A stretch of 64,000 nt of DNA from an uncultured Eubacteriales bacterium. Its GTDB lineage: Bacteria > Bacillota > Clostridia > Oscillospirales > Acutalibacteraceae. A program made the translations under genes and the position numbers. The stretch is taken from NCBI GenBank assembly GCA_900317025.1, contig ONFG01000012.1, positions 1 through 64,000 on the forward strand. The letters are read 5' to 3'. A model generated the notes under the pieces. That model was not told where the DNA came from and ran no database searches. It worked only from the letters and a program-made list of their open reading frames with translations. Below are positions 25,524 to 33,801 of this stretch, piece after piece (positions within the stretch are counted from its first letter, which is position 1; each line of letters opens with the position of its first letter).

Positions 25524-26744
25524 TCACGTTCTGTAGTCGCCGTTTATCTTTACGTAGTCGTATGTGAGGTCGCAGCCGTAAGCCTCGGCGCTGCCCTCGC
25601 CGTCGTTAAGAGAAACCTTGATCGTGATCTCGTTTTCAAGCAGGATCTTCTTTGCAAGCTCTTCGGAAAACGCAAGACCTATACCATCCTTACAAACTTC
25701 GATCTCGCCTGCTTTGGAAACTAAAGAAACGTCTACCTTTGAAACATCTATATCACAGCCCGAATAACCGATAGCGCAGAGAACACGTCCACAGTTTGCG
25801 TCCGAGCCAAACATTGCTGCCTTTACAAGTGAACTGCTTACAACAGCCTTAGCCGCGCCCTTAGCGTCGGTAACGGTCTTTGCTCCGTCCACCGTGCAGA
25901 CGATCAGCTTCGTTGCGCCCTCGCCGTCGCCGGCAAGCTTCTTCGCCATTTTTTTGCAAAGCTCCGTGAGCGCCGCGGTAAACGCCATAAAGTCGGCGCT
26001 GCGGGTCGTGATTTCTTCGTTGCCCGCCATGCCGTTTGCGAGGATAGCGAGCGTGTCGTTCGTTGAGGTGTCGCCGTCAACGCTTACCATGTTGTAGCTT
26101 ACCTCGACCGCCTCCGAAAGTGCTGCCTGAAGCATTTCCGACGAGACAGCCGCGTCGGTCGTTACGAAACTGAGCATCGTTCCCATGTTGATGTGGATCA
26201 TGCCGCTGCCCTTCGCTATCACACCAATCGTGACCTTTTTGCCGGAAAGCTCGACCTCGACAGCGGCTTCCTTCTTCACGGTATCGGTTGTCATGATCGC
26301 CTCTGCGGCGTCGCTGCCGCCGTTTTCACTCATTAGCCTTGCGATCTCAGGAACAGCCCTTTCAAAAGGCTCGATCGGGAGCACCTGACCGATAACGCCC
26401 GTAGACGCTACGATAACGTCGCTCTTGTCGATGCCGAGGCTTTCGGCGGCAAGAGCGCACATACGCTCCGCCTTTTCAATGCCGTCGGCGTTGCAGGTGT
26501 TGGCGTTGCCGGAGTTAGCGATGACCGCCTGAGCCTTTCCGTTTTCTATGTTCTTTTGGGTAACGAGGATCGCCGAGCTTTTCACGAGATTCTTCGTGAA
26601 TACCGCCGCCGTCGTGCAGGGAGTATCGCTTGCGATCATCATGATGTCACGCTTCGTCGTGTTGGAGGGCTTTATGCCGCCGATCACGCCTGCCGCCTTA
26701 AAGCCCTTCGGCGATGTGACCGTACCGTTTTCTATAAATTTCAT
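25524..26744 (-). CDS. argJ: Bifunctional glutamate N-acetyltransferase / N-acetylglutamate synthase
   Basis: Recycles the acetyl group from acetylornithine to glutamate. The 406-residue precursor cleaves itself into alpha and beta chains before a conserved Thr. The motif here is GSGMIHINMGTMLSF, so the nucleophile is Thr189 and the preceding residue is Gly188, where many ArgJ proteins have Ala. VDGDTSTNDT, GDGEGATK and the C-terminal SEAYGCDLTYDYVKINGDYRT are also typical. Whether the enzyme is bifunctional or only transfers from acetylornithine cannot be read directly. Start is ATG 26744. Confidence 0.94.
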   Translation of the reverse strand: MKFIENGTVTSPKGFKAAGVIGGIKPSNTTKRDIMMIASDTPCTTAAVFTKNLVKSSAILVTQKNIENGKAQAVIANSGNANTCNADGIEKAERMCALAAESLGIDKSDVIVASTGVIGQVLPIEPFERAVPEIARLMSENGGSDAAEAIMTTDTVKKEAAVEVELSGKKVTIGVIAKGSGMIHINMGTMLSFVTTDAAVSSEMLQAALSEAVEVSYNMVSVDGDTSTNDTLAILANGMAGNEEITTRSADFMAFTAALTELCKKMAKKLAGDGEGATKLIVCTVDGAKTVTDAKGAAKAVVSSSLVKAAMFGSDANCGRVLCAIGYSGCDIDVSKVDVSLVSKAGEIEVCKDGIGLAFSEELAKKILLENEITIKVSLNDGEGSAEAYGCDLTYDYVKINGDYRT

Positions 26745-26796
26745 TTTATCATTCCCTTTATATTAATGCAGCAATTAAAAAGTACTAATTCAATAT

Positions 26797-26843
26797 TTTT
26801 TAAAATCCGAAGAGGTGCAGGGGGCGACCGGAAAGCCCCCTGC
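26797..26843 (-). repeat. Intergenic repeat, family 2, copy 2, with a stem-loop
   Basis: Perfect stem GCAGGGGGC (26817-26825) / GCCCCCTGC (26835-26843). On the minus strand the loop TTTCCGGTC and the flank ACCTCTTCGGATTTTAAAA match the copy at 24434-24482. It lies between argC and argJ, where it could act as a weak attenuator or an RNA-stability element. Confidence 0.6.
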
Positions 26844-26899
26844 ATAAAACCATAAATAAGCTCTATTTTTACGACTATTTAGTTGCCAGAGTAATACCA

Positions 26900-27937
26900 T
26901 CAGAACGCCGGGGGCGTCATCATAAGGCCTGTCGTTTCGTCGAGACCGAAGATGATGTTCATATTCTGTATTGCCTGCCCCGCTGCGCCCTTGACCATGT
27001 TGTCGATAGCGGAAGCGGCAACGAATGTGCCGGTTCTCTCGTCAACGAAGATCGAAACGTCGCAGTAGTTTGAATACTTGATGTTGTGGATATCGGCAGC
27101 CTGACCGTCGGGGAGCAGACGAACGAACGTCTCGTCTTTGTAATACTCCTCATAAGCCGCTCTTAGCTGCGCCTTCGTTACGCCGGGCTTGAGCCTTGCG
27201 TAACACGTTGCGAGAATGCCTCTGTTCACGGGGAGAAGGTGAGGCACGAATGTGATCTTCACTCCGTCCTGACCGGAAAGCTTCGAGAGCGTCTGCTCGA
27301 TCTCGGGGGTGTGGCGGTGAGCCGCTACCTTGTAGGGGTGAAAGCCCTCGTTGAGGTCGGGGTAATGCGTACCCTGTGAAAGACCTCTGCCGGCGCCCGT
27401 TACGCCGCTCTTGCAGTCGGCGATGATGCCCGTCATCTCGATCAGACCGTTTACAACCGCCGGTGCGAGAGCAAGCGGAACGCACGTTGTGTAGCAGCCG
27501 GGGTTTGCGATGATCTTTGTACCTTTTATCTTGTCTCTGAAAAACTCCGGCAGACCGTAGACCGCCTTTTTGTGAAGCTCCTTGTCGAGGAATTCTCCGC
27601 CGTACCACTCATGGTACTCGTCCTCGCTCTCGAGGCGGAAATCCGCGCCGAGGTCGATGAACGCCTTCCCCGCTTCAACGCACTTTGCCCCAAGCTCCTG
27701 CGAAAGGCCGTGCGGGAGCGCCGCAAAGATAACGTCGCTCTTCTCGACAACTGCGTCCGCGTTTTCGCAGATCATATCGTTTATGCCGAGGTAAGCCGGG
27801 TAAACGTCGCTTAATTTTTTGCCTTCAAATGAAACGGAGCTTACTGCCGCAACTTCCGCCTGCGGGTGTGCGTTCAAAAGCCTTACAAGCTCTGCACCTG
27901 CGTAGCCCGTCGCTCCGACGATTCCTGCTTTTATCAT
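26900..27937 (-). CDS. argC: N-acetyl-gamma-glutamyl-phosphate reductase
   Basis: NADPH-dependent reduction of acetylglutamyl phosphate to the semialdehyde. The 345-residue protein has the Rossmann motif GATGYAGAELVRLL at about 8-21 and the catalytic Cys148 in NPGCYTTC. The active-site histidine region KVAAHRHTPEIEQ is also present. ATG 27937 follows AAGGAAGTAAGAAAC. It lies between argH (26 bp) and argJ in the cluster. Confidence 0.96.
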   Translation of the reverse strand: MIKAGIVGATGYAGAELVRLLNAHPQAEVAAVSSVSFEGKKLSDVYPAYLGINDMICENADAVVEKSDVIFAALPHGLSQELGAKCVEAGKAFIDLGADFRLESEDEYHEWYGGEFLDKELHKKAVYGLPEFFRDKIKGTKIIANPGCYTTCVPLALAPAVVNGLIEMTGIIADCKSGVTGAGRGLSQGTHYPDLNEGFHPYKVAAHRHTPEIEQTLSKLSGQDGVKITFVPHLLPVNRGILATCYARLKPGVTKAQLRAAYEEYYKDETFVRLLPDGQAADIHNIKYSNYCDVSIFVDERTGTFVAASAIDNMVKGAAGQAIQNMNIIFGLDETTGLMMTPPAF

Positions 27938-27963
27938 GTTTCTTACTTCCTTGATATATAAAA

Positions 27964-29337
27964 TTATTTATTGAGTGACGCTTTGAGTCTCTCGGCGTTT
28001 TTTCGGACGTTGTCGGGGCAGGGTCCGCCCTGAGAACGCCTCTCGTAAGCGCACTTTTCAAGACCGATCGCCTCATAAACGCCCTCGTCGAAGATATCGC
28101 ATATCTTTTTGTACTCCTCTAGCGGAAGAGTTTCGAGTGTCAGCCCCTTCTCAATACAAAGCGCCACAAGCTCGCCCGTCGCCTTGTAAGCGTCACGGAA
28201 CGGCAAGCCCTTCTTGACAAGATAGTCTGCGCAGTCGGTCGCATTGATAAAGCCGCCGGCAGCCGCCTTGCGCATATTCTGCGGGATAACCTTCATCGTG
28301 TCGAGCATCGGGGTAAACGCCGTAAGGCACATCTTGACCGTATCTATGGCGTCGAAGACAGCCTCCTTGTCCTCCTGCATATCCTTGTTGTATGCAAGCG
28401 GGATACCCTTCATCACGGTGAGCAGACCCATGAGGTCGCCGAAAACTCTGCCGGACTTTCCTCTTACAAGCTCTGCGATGTCTGGGTTCTTCTTCTGGGG
28501 CATGATGCTCGACCCTGTGGAGAACGCGTCGTCAAGCTCGACGAACTTGAACTCCCAGCTGCACCACATGATGATCTCCTCGGAGAATCTCGAAAGATGC
28601 ACCATGATGATCGAGAGCGCGCCTGCAAGCTCTATGCAGTAGTCTCTGTCGGAAACGCCGTCGAGCGAGTTTTCCGTAATGCCGCCGAAGTCGAGCAGGC
28701 TTGCGGTTATCGTTCTGTCGATCGGGTATGTAGTTCCGGCGAGAGCGCCGCTGCCGAGCGGCATAACGTCCATGCGCTTCTTGCAGTCGGAAAGCCTCTG
28801 AAGGTCTCTTGCGAACATCTCGCCGTATGCGAGAAGGTGGTGACCGAAGGTTATCGGCTGCGCTCTCTGAAGGTGAGTGTATCCCGGCATGATCGTTTCG
28901 GCGTGTTCCTCGGCGCGCACGCAGATGACCTGCAAAAGCTTCTCAACGAGCTTTGATACCTCGTCGCACTGCTTTTTGAGATAGAGCTTGATGTCAACGG
29001 CTACCTGGTCGTTGCGGCTTCTCGCCGTGTGAAGTCTCTTGCCTGTGTCGCCGAGCCTTGCTGTAAGCTCGCCCTCGATGAATGTGTGGATATCCTCCGC
29101 CTCGGGGTCGATCGCAAGCCTGCCGCTTTCGATGTCGGCGAGAATGGCTCTAAGCCCTTCGCCTATCTTCTCGGCGTCTTCCTTTGTTATGATGCCGCAT
29201 TCGCCGAGCATCTTCGAGTGGGCGATGCTGCCCTCTATGTCCTCGCGGTACATTCTGCTGTCGAATGAGATCGAGGAGTTAAAATCATTTGTCGTCTTGC
29301 TTAAAGCCTTCTGAAATCTGCCCTTCCAGAGCTGCAC
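27964..29337 (-). CDS. argH: Argininosuccinate lyase
   Basis: Splits argininosuccinate into arginine and fumarate, the last step of the pathway. The 457-residue protein has the superfamily signature GSSIMPQKKNPD at 275-286 on the catalytic loop, plus HTARSRNDQ (103-111) and the catalytic-histidine region GYTHLQRAQP (152-161). It is the second gene of the cluster, 107 bp after argG, with an intercistronic stem-loop in the gap. Confidence 0.97.
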   Translation of the reverse strand: MQLWKGRFQKALSKTTNDFNSSISFDSRMYREDIEGSIAHSKMLGECGIITKEDAEKIGEGLRAILADIESGRLAIDPEAEDIHTFIEGELTARLGDTGKRLHTARSRNDQVAVDIKLYLKKQCDEVSKLVEKLLQVICVRAEEHAETIMPGYTHLQRAQPITFGHHLLAYGEMFARDLQRLSDCKKRMDVMPLGSGALAGTTYPIDRTITASLLDFGGITENSLDGVSDRDYCIELAGALSIIMVHLSRFSEEIIMWCSWEFKFVELDDAFSTGSSIMPQKKNPDIAELVRGKSGRVFGDLMGLLTVMKGIPLAYNKDMQEDKEAVFDAIDTVKMCLTAFTPMLDTMKVIPQNMRKAAAGGFINATDCADYLVKKGLPFRDAYKATGELVALCIEKGLTLETLPLEEYKKICDIFDEGVYEAIGLEKCAYERRSQGGPCPDNVRKNAERLKASLNK

Positions 29338-29394
29338 TTTCCTTCACCTCTTGCATTTTTTATAGCTTTTTTATTTCATGTAAAAACGGCTTAC

Positions 29395-29416
29395 GGGAGG
29401 GCGAAAATGCCCTCCC
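29395..29416 (-). terminator. Intercistronic stem-loop between argG and argH
   Basis: Perfect 8-bp stem GGGAGGGC / GCCCTCCC with a 6-base loop. A TTTTT tract lies about 8 bases further on. It may be a partial terminator or attenuator within the arg transcript; argH has no clear promoter of its own. Confidence 0.5.
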
Positions 29417-29444
29417 ACTAAAAGCCTTGGTATCAATGTTTTTA

Positions 29445-30671
29445 TCAATAACCCTTCTTCTTTGCCTGAACCTTGATCGGGAGACCGAAGAGGTTGATGA
29501 AGCCTGCGGAATCGTTCTGATCGTAGACCTCGTCCTCGTCAAACGTTGCGATCTCCTCATCATAGAGAGAATACGGAGATGTAACGCCTGCGTCGATGAT
29601 ATTGCCCTTGTAAAGCTTGAACTTAACGTCGCCTGTTACGGTCTGCTGTGTGCTGTCTACAAACGCGGAGAGAGCCTCGCGAAGCGGTGTGTACCACTGA
29701 CCGAAGTAAACAAGCTCTGCAAAGCGATTCGCAACAAGCTCCTTGTAATGGAGAGTATCTCTGTCGAGGCAGATCTCTTCGAGCTTTGCGTGAGCGGCGT
29801 AAAGGATCGTGCCGCCCGGAGTCTCGTAAACGCCTCTTGCCTTCATGCCGACGAGACGGTTCTCTACCATGTCGGTGATGCCGATGCCGTTTTCGCCGCC
29901 GAGCTTGTTGAGCTTCTTGACGATCTCAACTGCGCCGAGCTTTTCGCCGTCGATAGCTACCGGAACGCCCTTCTCGAACGAGATAGTTACGTATGTCGGC
30001 TTGTCGGGAGCCTGCTCGGGCGATACGCCAAGCTCGAGGAAGCCCTCTTTGTTGTACATCGGCTCGTTAGCCGGATCCTCGAGATCGAGGCCCTCGTGGG
30101 AAAGATGCCAGAGGTTCTTGTCCTTCGAGTAGTTTGTCTCTCTGTTGATCTTGAGGGGGATATTCTTAGCCTCGGCGTAAGCGATCTCTTCCTCTCTCGA
30201 CTTGAACTCCCATGTTCTCCACGGAGCGATGATCTCCATGTCAGGAGCGAACGCCTTGATCGTCAGCTCGAAACGTACCTGGTCGTTGCCCTTGCCGGTG
30301 CAGCCGTGGCAGATAGCGTCGGCGCCCTCAGCCTTGGCGATCTCAACGATCCTCTTTGCAATGATCGGTCTTGCGAACGATGTGCCGAGAAGGTACTTGC
30401 CCTCGTAAACGGCGTCTGCCTTGAGCGTCGGCCAGATGAAGTCTTCAACGAATTCCTTGTTGAGGTCTTCGATGTAGAGCTTGGAAGCGCCCGTTGCGAT
30501 AGCCTTTTCCTCAAGGCCTTCAAGCTCGGTACCCTGACCTACGTCGCCGCTGACTGCGATGACCTCGCAGTTATTGTAGTTTTCCTTAAGCCACGGAATG
30601 ATGATTGAAGTATCAAGTCCGCCGGAATAAGCGAGAACGACTTTTTTGATATCTTTTTTTGTCTTAGCCAT
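29445..30671 (-). CDS. argG: Argininosuccinate synthase
   Basis: ATP-dependent condensation of citrulline and aspartate. The 408-residue protein begins with the PP-loop AYSGGLDTS at 14-22. Conserved [13 protein letters not shown] and [14 protein letters not shown] are also present. ATG 30671 follows ACGGAGG with a 7-8 base spacing. It is the first gene after the ArgR-like operator region, so the whole minus-strand cluster is probably transcribed from its promoter. Confidence 0.97.
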   Translation of the reverse strand: MAKTKKDIKKVVLAYSGGLDTSIIIPWLKENYNNCEVIAVSGDVGQGTELEGLEEKAIATGASKLYIEDLNKEFVEDFIWPTLKADAVYEGKYLLGTSFARPIIAKRIVEIAKAEGADAICHGCTGKGNDQVRFELTIKAFAPDMEIIAPWRTWEFKSREEEIAYAEAKNIPLKINRETNYSKDKNLWHLSHEGLDLEDPANEPMYNKEGFLELGVSPEQAPDKPTYVTISFEKGVPVAIDGEKLGAVEIVKKLNKLGGENGIGITDMVENRLVGMKARGVYETPGGTILYAAHAKLEEICLDRDTLHYKELVANRFAELVYFGQWYTPLREALSAFVDSTQQTVTGDVKFKLYKGNIIDAGVTSPYSLYDEEIATFDEDEVYDQNDSAGFINLFGLPIKVQAKKKGY

Positions 30672-30712
30672 TTTAATGACCTCCGTTAATAAATTTCTAT
30701 GTCATGGGTATA

Positions 30713-30740
30713 ATTATACACCATTTATGCAAAAATTCAA
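30713..30740 (-). promoter_or_regulatory. Promoter of the arginine cluster
   Basis: Minus strand: -35 TTGAAT (30735-30740), 16-base spacer, -10 TATAAT (30713-30718), about 40 bases before the argG start. The -35 lies inside an ArgR-like box. Confidence 0.7.
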
Positions 30741-30773
30741 GAGCTTTGTGCATATTTATTCATTTTTATGCAT
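30725..30773. promoter_or_regulatory. Three ArgR/AhrC-like operator boxes
   Basis: Three AT-rich sites with TGCAT and TGAAT half-sites typical of ARG boxes. Read on the plus strand they are TTATGCAAAAATTCAA (30725-30740), TGCATATTTATTCA (30749-30762) and ATTCATTTTTATGCAT (30758-30773). The first overlaps the -35 element. Arginine-dependent repression by an ArgR/AhrC protein encoded elsewhere is the natural reading. No argR is in the window. Confidence 0.65.
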
Positions 30774-30884
30774 CGTTTTGTACTTTATCCACAATACAGC
30801 CTGAAAGTTGTACATTTTTGCGCCATCGCGCGCTCTTTCCTGCCGTATTCACCGGATCATACGCCCCTTGCCGGCAATTTTGTT

Positions 30885-30913
30885 TTGACATGGACATACA
30901 AATATAGTATAAT
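30885..30913 (+). promoter_or_regulatory. Consensus sigma-A promoter of the flavin reductase operon
   Basis: Perfect -35 TTGACA (30885-30890), 17-base spacer, perfect -10 TATAAT (30908-30913). The leader to the start codon is about 140 bases. Confidence 0.85.
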
Positions 30914-30926
30914 GAATTTCGCGGAT

Positions 30927-30960
30927 TTTTTCAAGTAAAATATGCGTATTTTCTTGAAAA
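30927..30960 (+). promoter_or_regulatory. Long AT-rich hairpin at the 5' end of the leader
   Basis: Arms TTTTCAAGTAAAATA and TATTTTCTTGAAAA pair along 14 bases with one bulge around a short TGCG loop, beginning about 8 bases after the expected transcription start. It may stabilise the transcript or form an operator. Confidence 0.6.
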
Positions 30961-31060
30961 TATGTATTTTTTCCGAAAATCTGTAATACAATTAAATAAA
31001 ATGCGAAAGCATATTATACGATTCTCATTATAAAGGAGGCAGCGCTTTTGCGCAAACATT

Positions 31061-31558
31061 ATGCAAATTCTATCACCATTTGAGCTTGAAGGCAATATCA
31101 TGCGTTCGCTGGGTACCGAGTGGATGCTCATCACGGCGGGCAATAAGGAGAAGTACAACACCATGACGGCAAGCTGGGGAGGCATGGGCATTCTCTGGAA
31201 CAAATCGGTCGTTTTTGCATTTGTCCGCCCGCAGAGATATACATTCGAGTTCCTTGAAAATAACGACTACTTCTCCCTTTCGTTCTACGGCAAGCAGTGG
31301 GCGCGCGCTCTGAAATTCTGCGGCACCAACTCCGGCAGAGACATCAACAAGGCGAAGGTCACAGGGCTTGTGCCTGTCTTTGACGAGAAAGCGCCGTACT
31401 TTGAACAGGCAAATACAGTCGTGATCTGCAGAAAGCTCTACTCGCAGGATATGCAGGAAAGCTCGATCATTGACGAGGATCTTAAACAGTACTACCACGG
31501 CGACGACTACCACAGGGTCTACGTTGCCGAAATGATAAGGGTGCTTGTCCATGATTAA
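31061..31558 (+). CDS. Flavin reductase-like domain protein (flavoredoxin type)
   Basis: A 165-residue FMN-binding split-barrel protein. Its segment EWMLITAGNKEKYNTMTASW matches the conserved FMN-phosphate region of flavoredoxin-like proteins, followed by WGGMGILWNK and FVRPQRYTFEF. Such proteins move electrons between reduced flavin and partners. ATG 31061 keeps the conserved N-terminus, but the strong AGGAGG (31034-31039) is 21 bases upstream, separated by a small GCGC-TTTT-GCGC hairpin. First gene of a four-gene run. Confidence 0.85.
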   Translation: MQILSPFELEGNIMRSLGTEWMLITAGNKEKYNTMTASWGGMGILWNKSVVFAFVRPQRYTFEFLENNDYFSLSFYGKQWARALKFCGTNSGRDINKAKVTGLVPVFDEKAPYFEQANTVVICRKLYSQDMQESSIIDEDLKQYYHGDDYHRVYVAEMIRVLVHD

Positions 31559-32288
31559 GGGCTGCGCCGTTGTTACGGGGGCGTCGAGAGGTATCGGCGC
31601 CGCCTGCGCTTTTAAGCTGGCGGAAACGGGGCTGCCCGTAGTCGTAAATTACTCAAGCCGCGGGAGCGCCGCGCTCGATACACTCGAAAAGATAAAGGAA
31701 AACGGCGGCGACGGCTTCATCTTCAAAGCCGACGTCTCAAAAAGGGACGAGGTCGACGCGATGATGAACGAAGCCTTAAAGCAGTACGGCCGTATCGATA
31801 CGCTCGTCAATAATGCCGGCGTGTCTCAGATAAAGCTCTTTACCGACATAACGCCTGATGATTGGCGGCGCATGGTAAGCGTGAATCTCGACGGCGTTTT
31901 CAACTGCTGCCAGAGCGCGCTGCCCTCGATGATACATAACAAATACGGTAGGATCGTCAATATCTCGTCCGTCTGGGGCGTTTACGGCGCATCGTGCGAG
32001 GTGCATTACTCCGCAGTCAAGGCAGGGATAATCGGGCTTACAAAGGCTCTCGCGATGGAGGTCGCCCCGTCGGGGATAACGGTCAACGCCGTTGCCCCCG
32101 GCTGCATCATGACCGATATGCTGCATGAAGACTGCGACGAGGAAACGATAAAGCAGCTCGCAGCCGACAGCCCCGTCGGGCGCATCGGCACGCCCGAGGA
32201 CGTTGCAAAAGCCGTCGCGTTTCTCGCCGGCGAAGCCTCGGGATTTATTACCGGACAAGTTCTCGGAGTTGACGGAGGTTTCAAATAA
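31551..32288 (+). CDS. Short-chain dehydrogenase/reductase (FabG-like)
   Basis: A 245-residue classical SDR. NAD(P)-binding motif VTGASRGIG near 8-16, NNAG near 85, catalytic Ser in NISSVWG near 136, and YSAVK near 150. The end (SGFITGQVLGVDGGF) is like 3-oxoacyl-ACP reductases, but there are no fatty-acid genes nearby, so the substrate is open. ATG 31551 is preferred over TTG 31545; AAGGGTG precedes it. It overlaps the flavin reductase by 8 bp and abuts the rlmA-like gene. Confidence 0.88.
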   Translation: MIKGCAVVTGASRGIGAACAFKLAETGLPVVVNYSSRGSAALDTLEKIKENGGDGFIFKADVSKRDEVDAMMNEALKQYGRIDTLVNNAGVSQIKLFTDITPDDWRRMVSVNLDGVFNCCQSALPSMIHNKYGRIVNISSVWGVYGASCEVHYSAVKAGIIGLTKALAMEVAPSGITVNAVAPGCIMTDMLHEDCDEETIKQLAADSPVGRIGTPEDVAKAVAFLAGEASGFITGQVLGVDGGFK

Positions 32289-33139
32289 TGAACGAGCATC
32301 AACGCCTTATCTGCCCGATCTGCAAAAAGCGCGGCTCGGAAACCGCTCTTTACAAAGACGGTCCCGCTTACCGCTGTGCCGAGGGGCATAGCTTCGACAT
32401 CGCAAAAAAGGGTTACGTCAATCTCCTGCTGTCGCAGCAGTCGTCAAAAAAGCGCCACGGCGACGACAAGCGCATGGTAACGGCGCGCCGCGACTTCCTC
32501 GACAGAGACTTTTACGCCTCTCTGGCGGACGCTGTTGTCGACGCCGCAAAGGCTTATGTTACCGGCGGCGTTATTGTCGACGCGGGCTGCGGCGAGGGCT
32601 ACTACACCGCAAGGCTGCACGAAGCGATAAGCGGCGCCGATATTTACGGCATCGACATCTCTAAGGACGCGCTCGCCTACGCCGCAAAGCGTGACCGATC
32701 GCTGACGCTTGCCGCCGCAAGCGCCGCCGATATTCCCGTTATGAGCGGCTGCGCAGACGCCGTGGTGAGCATATTCGCGCCCGTTTTTCCGAAGGAATTT
32801 TCCCGGCTTTTAAAGCCCGGCGGCGTGCTTGTAAGAGCCGTCCCGCTTGAAGACCATCTATTCGGGCTGAAGCGCGCAATCTACAAAAACGCGTACAAAA
32901 ACCCGTTTGACAGCGGCGAGCTAGACGGCTTCGAGCTAGTGGATATAAAGCACATACGATACGACATAACGCTCGAATGTCGTGAAGACATCGAAGCGCT
33001 GTTTATGATGACGCCGTACTATTACAAAACGTCCCGCGCCGATCAGGAGCGGCTCTTGTCGCGGTCAAGCCTCACGACTGAGCTTGACTTCGGGGTGATC
33101 GTTTCAAAAAAAGGTTGCCGGAATGAACAAGATATTTAA
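32288..33139 (+). CDS. RlmA-type 23S rRNA (guanine-N1)-methyltransferase
   Basis: A 283-residue SAM methyltransferase with an N-terminal zinc site: Cys9, Cys12, Cys30 and His34 (CPIC...CAEGH), the arrangement of RlmA/RrmA proteins that modify G745 or G748 of 23S rRNA. The SAM motif VDAGCGEGYYTARL follows near 93-106, and FAPVFPKEFSRLLKPGG is the post-SAM segment. Its start overlaps the SDR stop by one base. In Gram-positives the related TlrB confers tylosin resistance; which target base is used here cannot be read. Confidence 0.85.
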   Translation: MNEHQRLICPICKKRGSETALYKDGPAYRCAEGHSFDIAKKGYVNLLLSQQSSKKRHGDDKRMVTARRDFLDRDFYASLADAVVDAAKAYVTGGVIVDAGCGEGYYTARLHEAISGADIYGIDISKDALAYAAKRDRSLTLAAASAADIPVMSGCADAVVSIFAPVFPKEFSRLLKPGGVLVRAVPLEDHLFGLKRAIYKNAYKNPFDSGELDGFELVDIKHIRYDITLECREDIEALFMMTPYYYKTSRADQERLLSRSSLTTELDFGVIVSKKGCRNEQDI

Positions 33140-33299
33140 AGACGAGGTCATCGAATGTCTGAAATGCGTTGAGTTTCTGCGCACTCACAGGCGCAAATGC
33201 CCGTACTGCGGGCTAACGCTTATCAGCACAAATAATGTGCAAAACAAAGAGGACAAGCCCGCGGCAGAAAATGCCGGAGACCCATCCTCTTCCGAATGA
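33123..33299 (+). CDS. Small zinc-ribbon protein
   Basis: A 58-residue protein with two CxxC pairs (ECLKC at 11-15 and KCPYCG at 25-30), the spacing of a rubredoxin-like zinc ribbon, then a polar, Pro/Ser-rich tail. ATG 33123 has AAGG 8-9 bases before it and lies within the end of the rlmA-like gene (17 bp overlap), so it is translationally coupled. No known family beyond zinc ribbon; it could bind RNA or act as a metallochaperone. Confidence 0.65.
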   Translation: MNKIFKDEVIECLKCVEFLRTHRRKCPYCGLTLISTNNVQNKEDKPAAENAGDPSSSE

Positions 33300-33386
33300 T
33301 CCTGCATAAATATACAAAGCCTCATCGCCCAATCTCTATACCGACGCGAAAACGAGGTCAGGATGATCGGCTTTTTACGCAAATAA

Positions 33387-33414
33387 AAAGAGCCCGGCAA
33401 TAACCGGGCTCTCG
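33387..33414 (-). terminator. Terminator between the zinc-ribbon gene and ferredoxin
   Basis: Perfect stem GAGCCCGG (33390-33397) / CCGGGCTC (33404-33411), followed on the minus strand by TTTTTATTT. It ends the ferredoxin transcript and may also stop the plus-strand operon. Confidence 0.8.
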
Positions 33415-33432
33415 TCATTTTTCAAATAGAAA

Positions 33433-33603
33433 TTACTCCTCTGCCGGAGCGCCTACGGGACATACGTTAGCGCAGTTGCCGCAGGAGATGCAAGCGTCAG
33501 CGTCGATAACATACTTGCCGTCGCCCTCGGAGATAGCCTCAACAGGACATTCAGCAGCGCAAGCACCGCAGGAGATGCATTCGTCAGAAATCTTATATGC
33601 CAT
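33433..33603 (-). CDS. 2[4Fe-4S] ferredoxin
   Basis: A 56-residue clostridial-type ferredoxin, the low-potential electron carrier for hydrogenase, pyruvate:ferredoxin oxidoreductase and similar enzymes. Two CxxCxxCxxxCP motifs are complete (CISCGACAAECP and CISCGNCANVCP), each binding one cubane cluster. ATG 33603 follows AAGGAGG. It is a single-gene unit with its own promoter and terminator. Confidence 0.95.
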   Translation of the reverse strand: MAYKISDECISCGACAAECPVEAISEGDGKYVIDADACISCGNCANVCPVGAPAEE

Positions 33604-33639
33604 AATAAACAGCCTCCTTGACCATATTAGATTACAATA

Positions 33640-33668
33640 ATTGTATCACATTTTGCGGGGAAAATCAA
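33640..33668 (-). promoter_or_regulatory. Sigma-A promoter of the ferredoxin gene
   Basis: Minus strand: -35 TTGATT (33663-33668), 17-base spacer, -10 TACAAT (33640-33645). Confidence 0.65.
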
Positions 33669-33801
33669 GTATTTTTTTGAGATTTTTCATAAAAAAGATG
33701 CTCAAAAGTGTAGTTAGTTTATACTAATTATCCTAATCGTGATACTCACTTTCAAAAGGAAGCTTTATCGGCATTTTCTGCTGCTGCGAGTTTGTCTTGT
33801 G

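Larger units (their letters stand above)
30774..31033. other. Divergent regulatory region between argG and the flavin reductase gene
   Basis: Contains no gene. Apart from the arg operator side it holds the perfect promoter of the rightward operon (30885-30913), a long leader hairpin (30927-30960) and an AT-rich stretch up to the ribosome site at 31034. Confidence 0.5.

Noticed and set aside
31048..31083. An 11-codon frame from TTG 31048 as a regulatory leader peptide.
   Set aside because: It has good ribosome-site spacing, but the peptide lacks a run of any regulatory amino acid and there is no attenuator hairpin after it. Kept only as a note on translation start.
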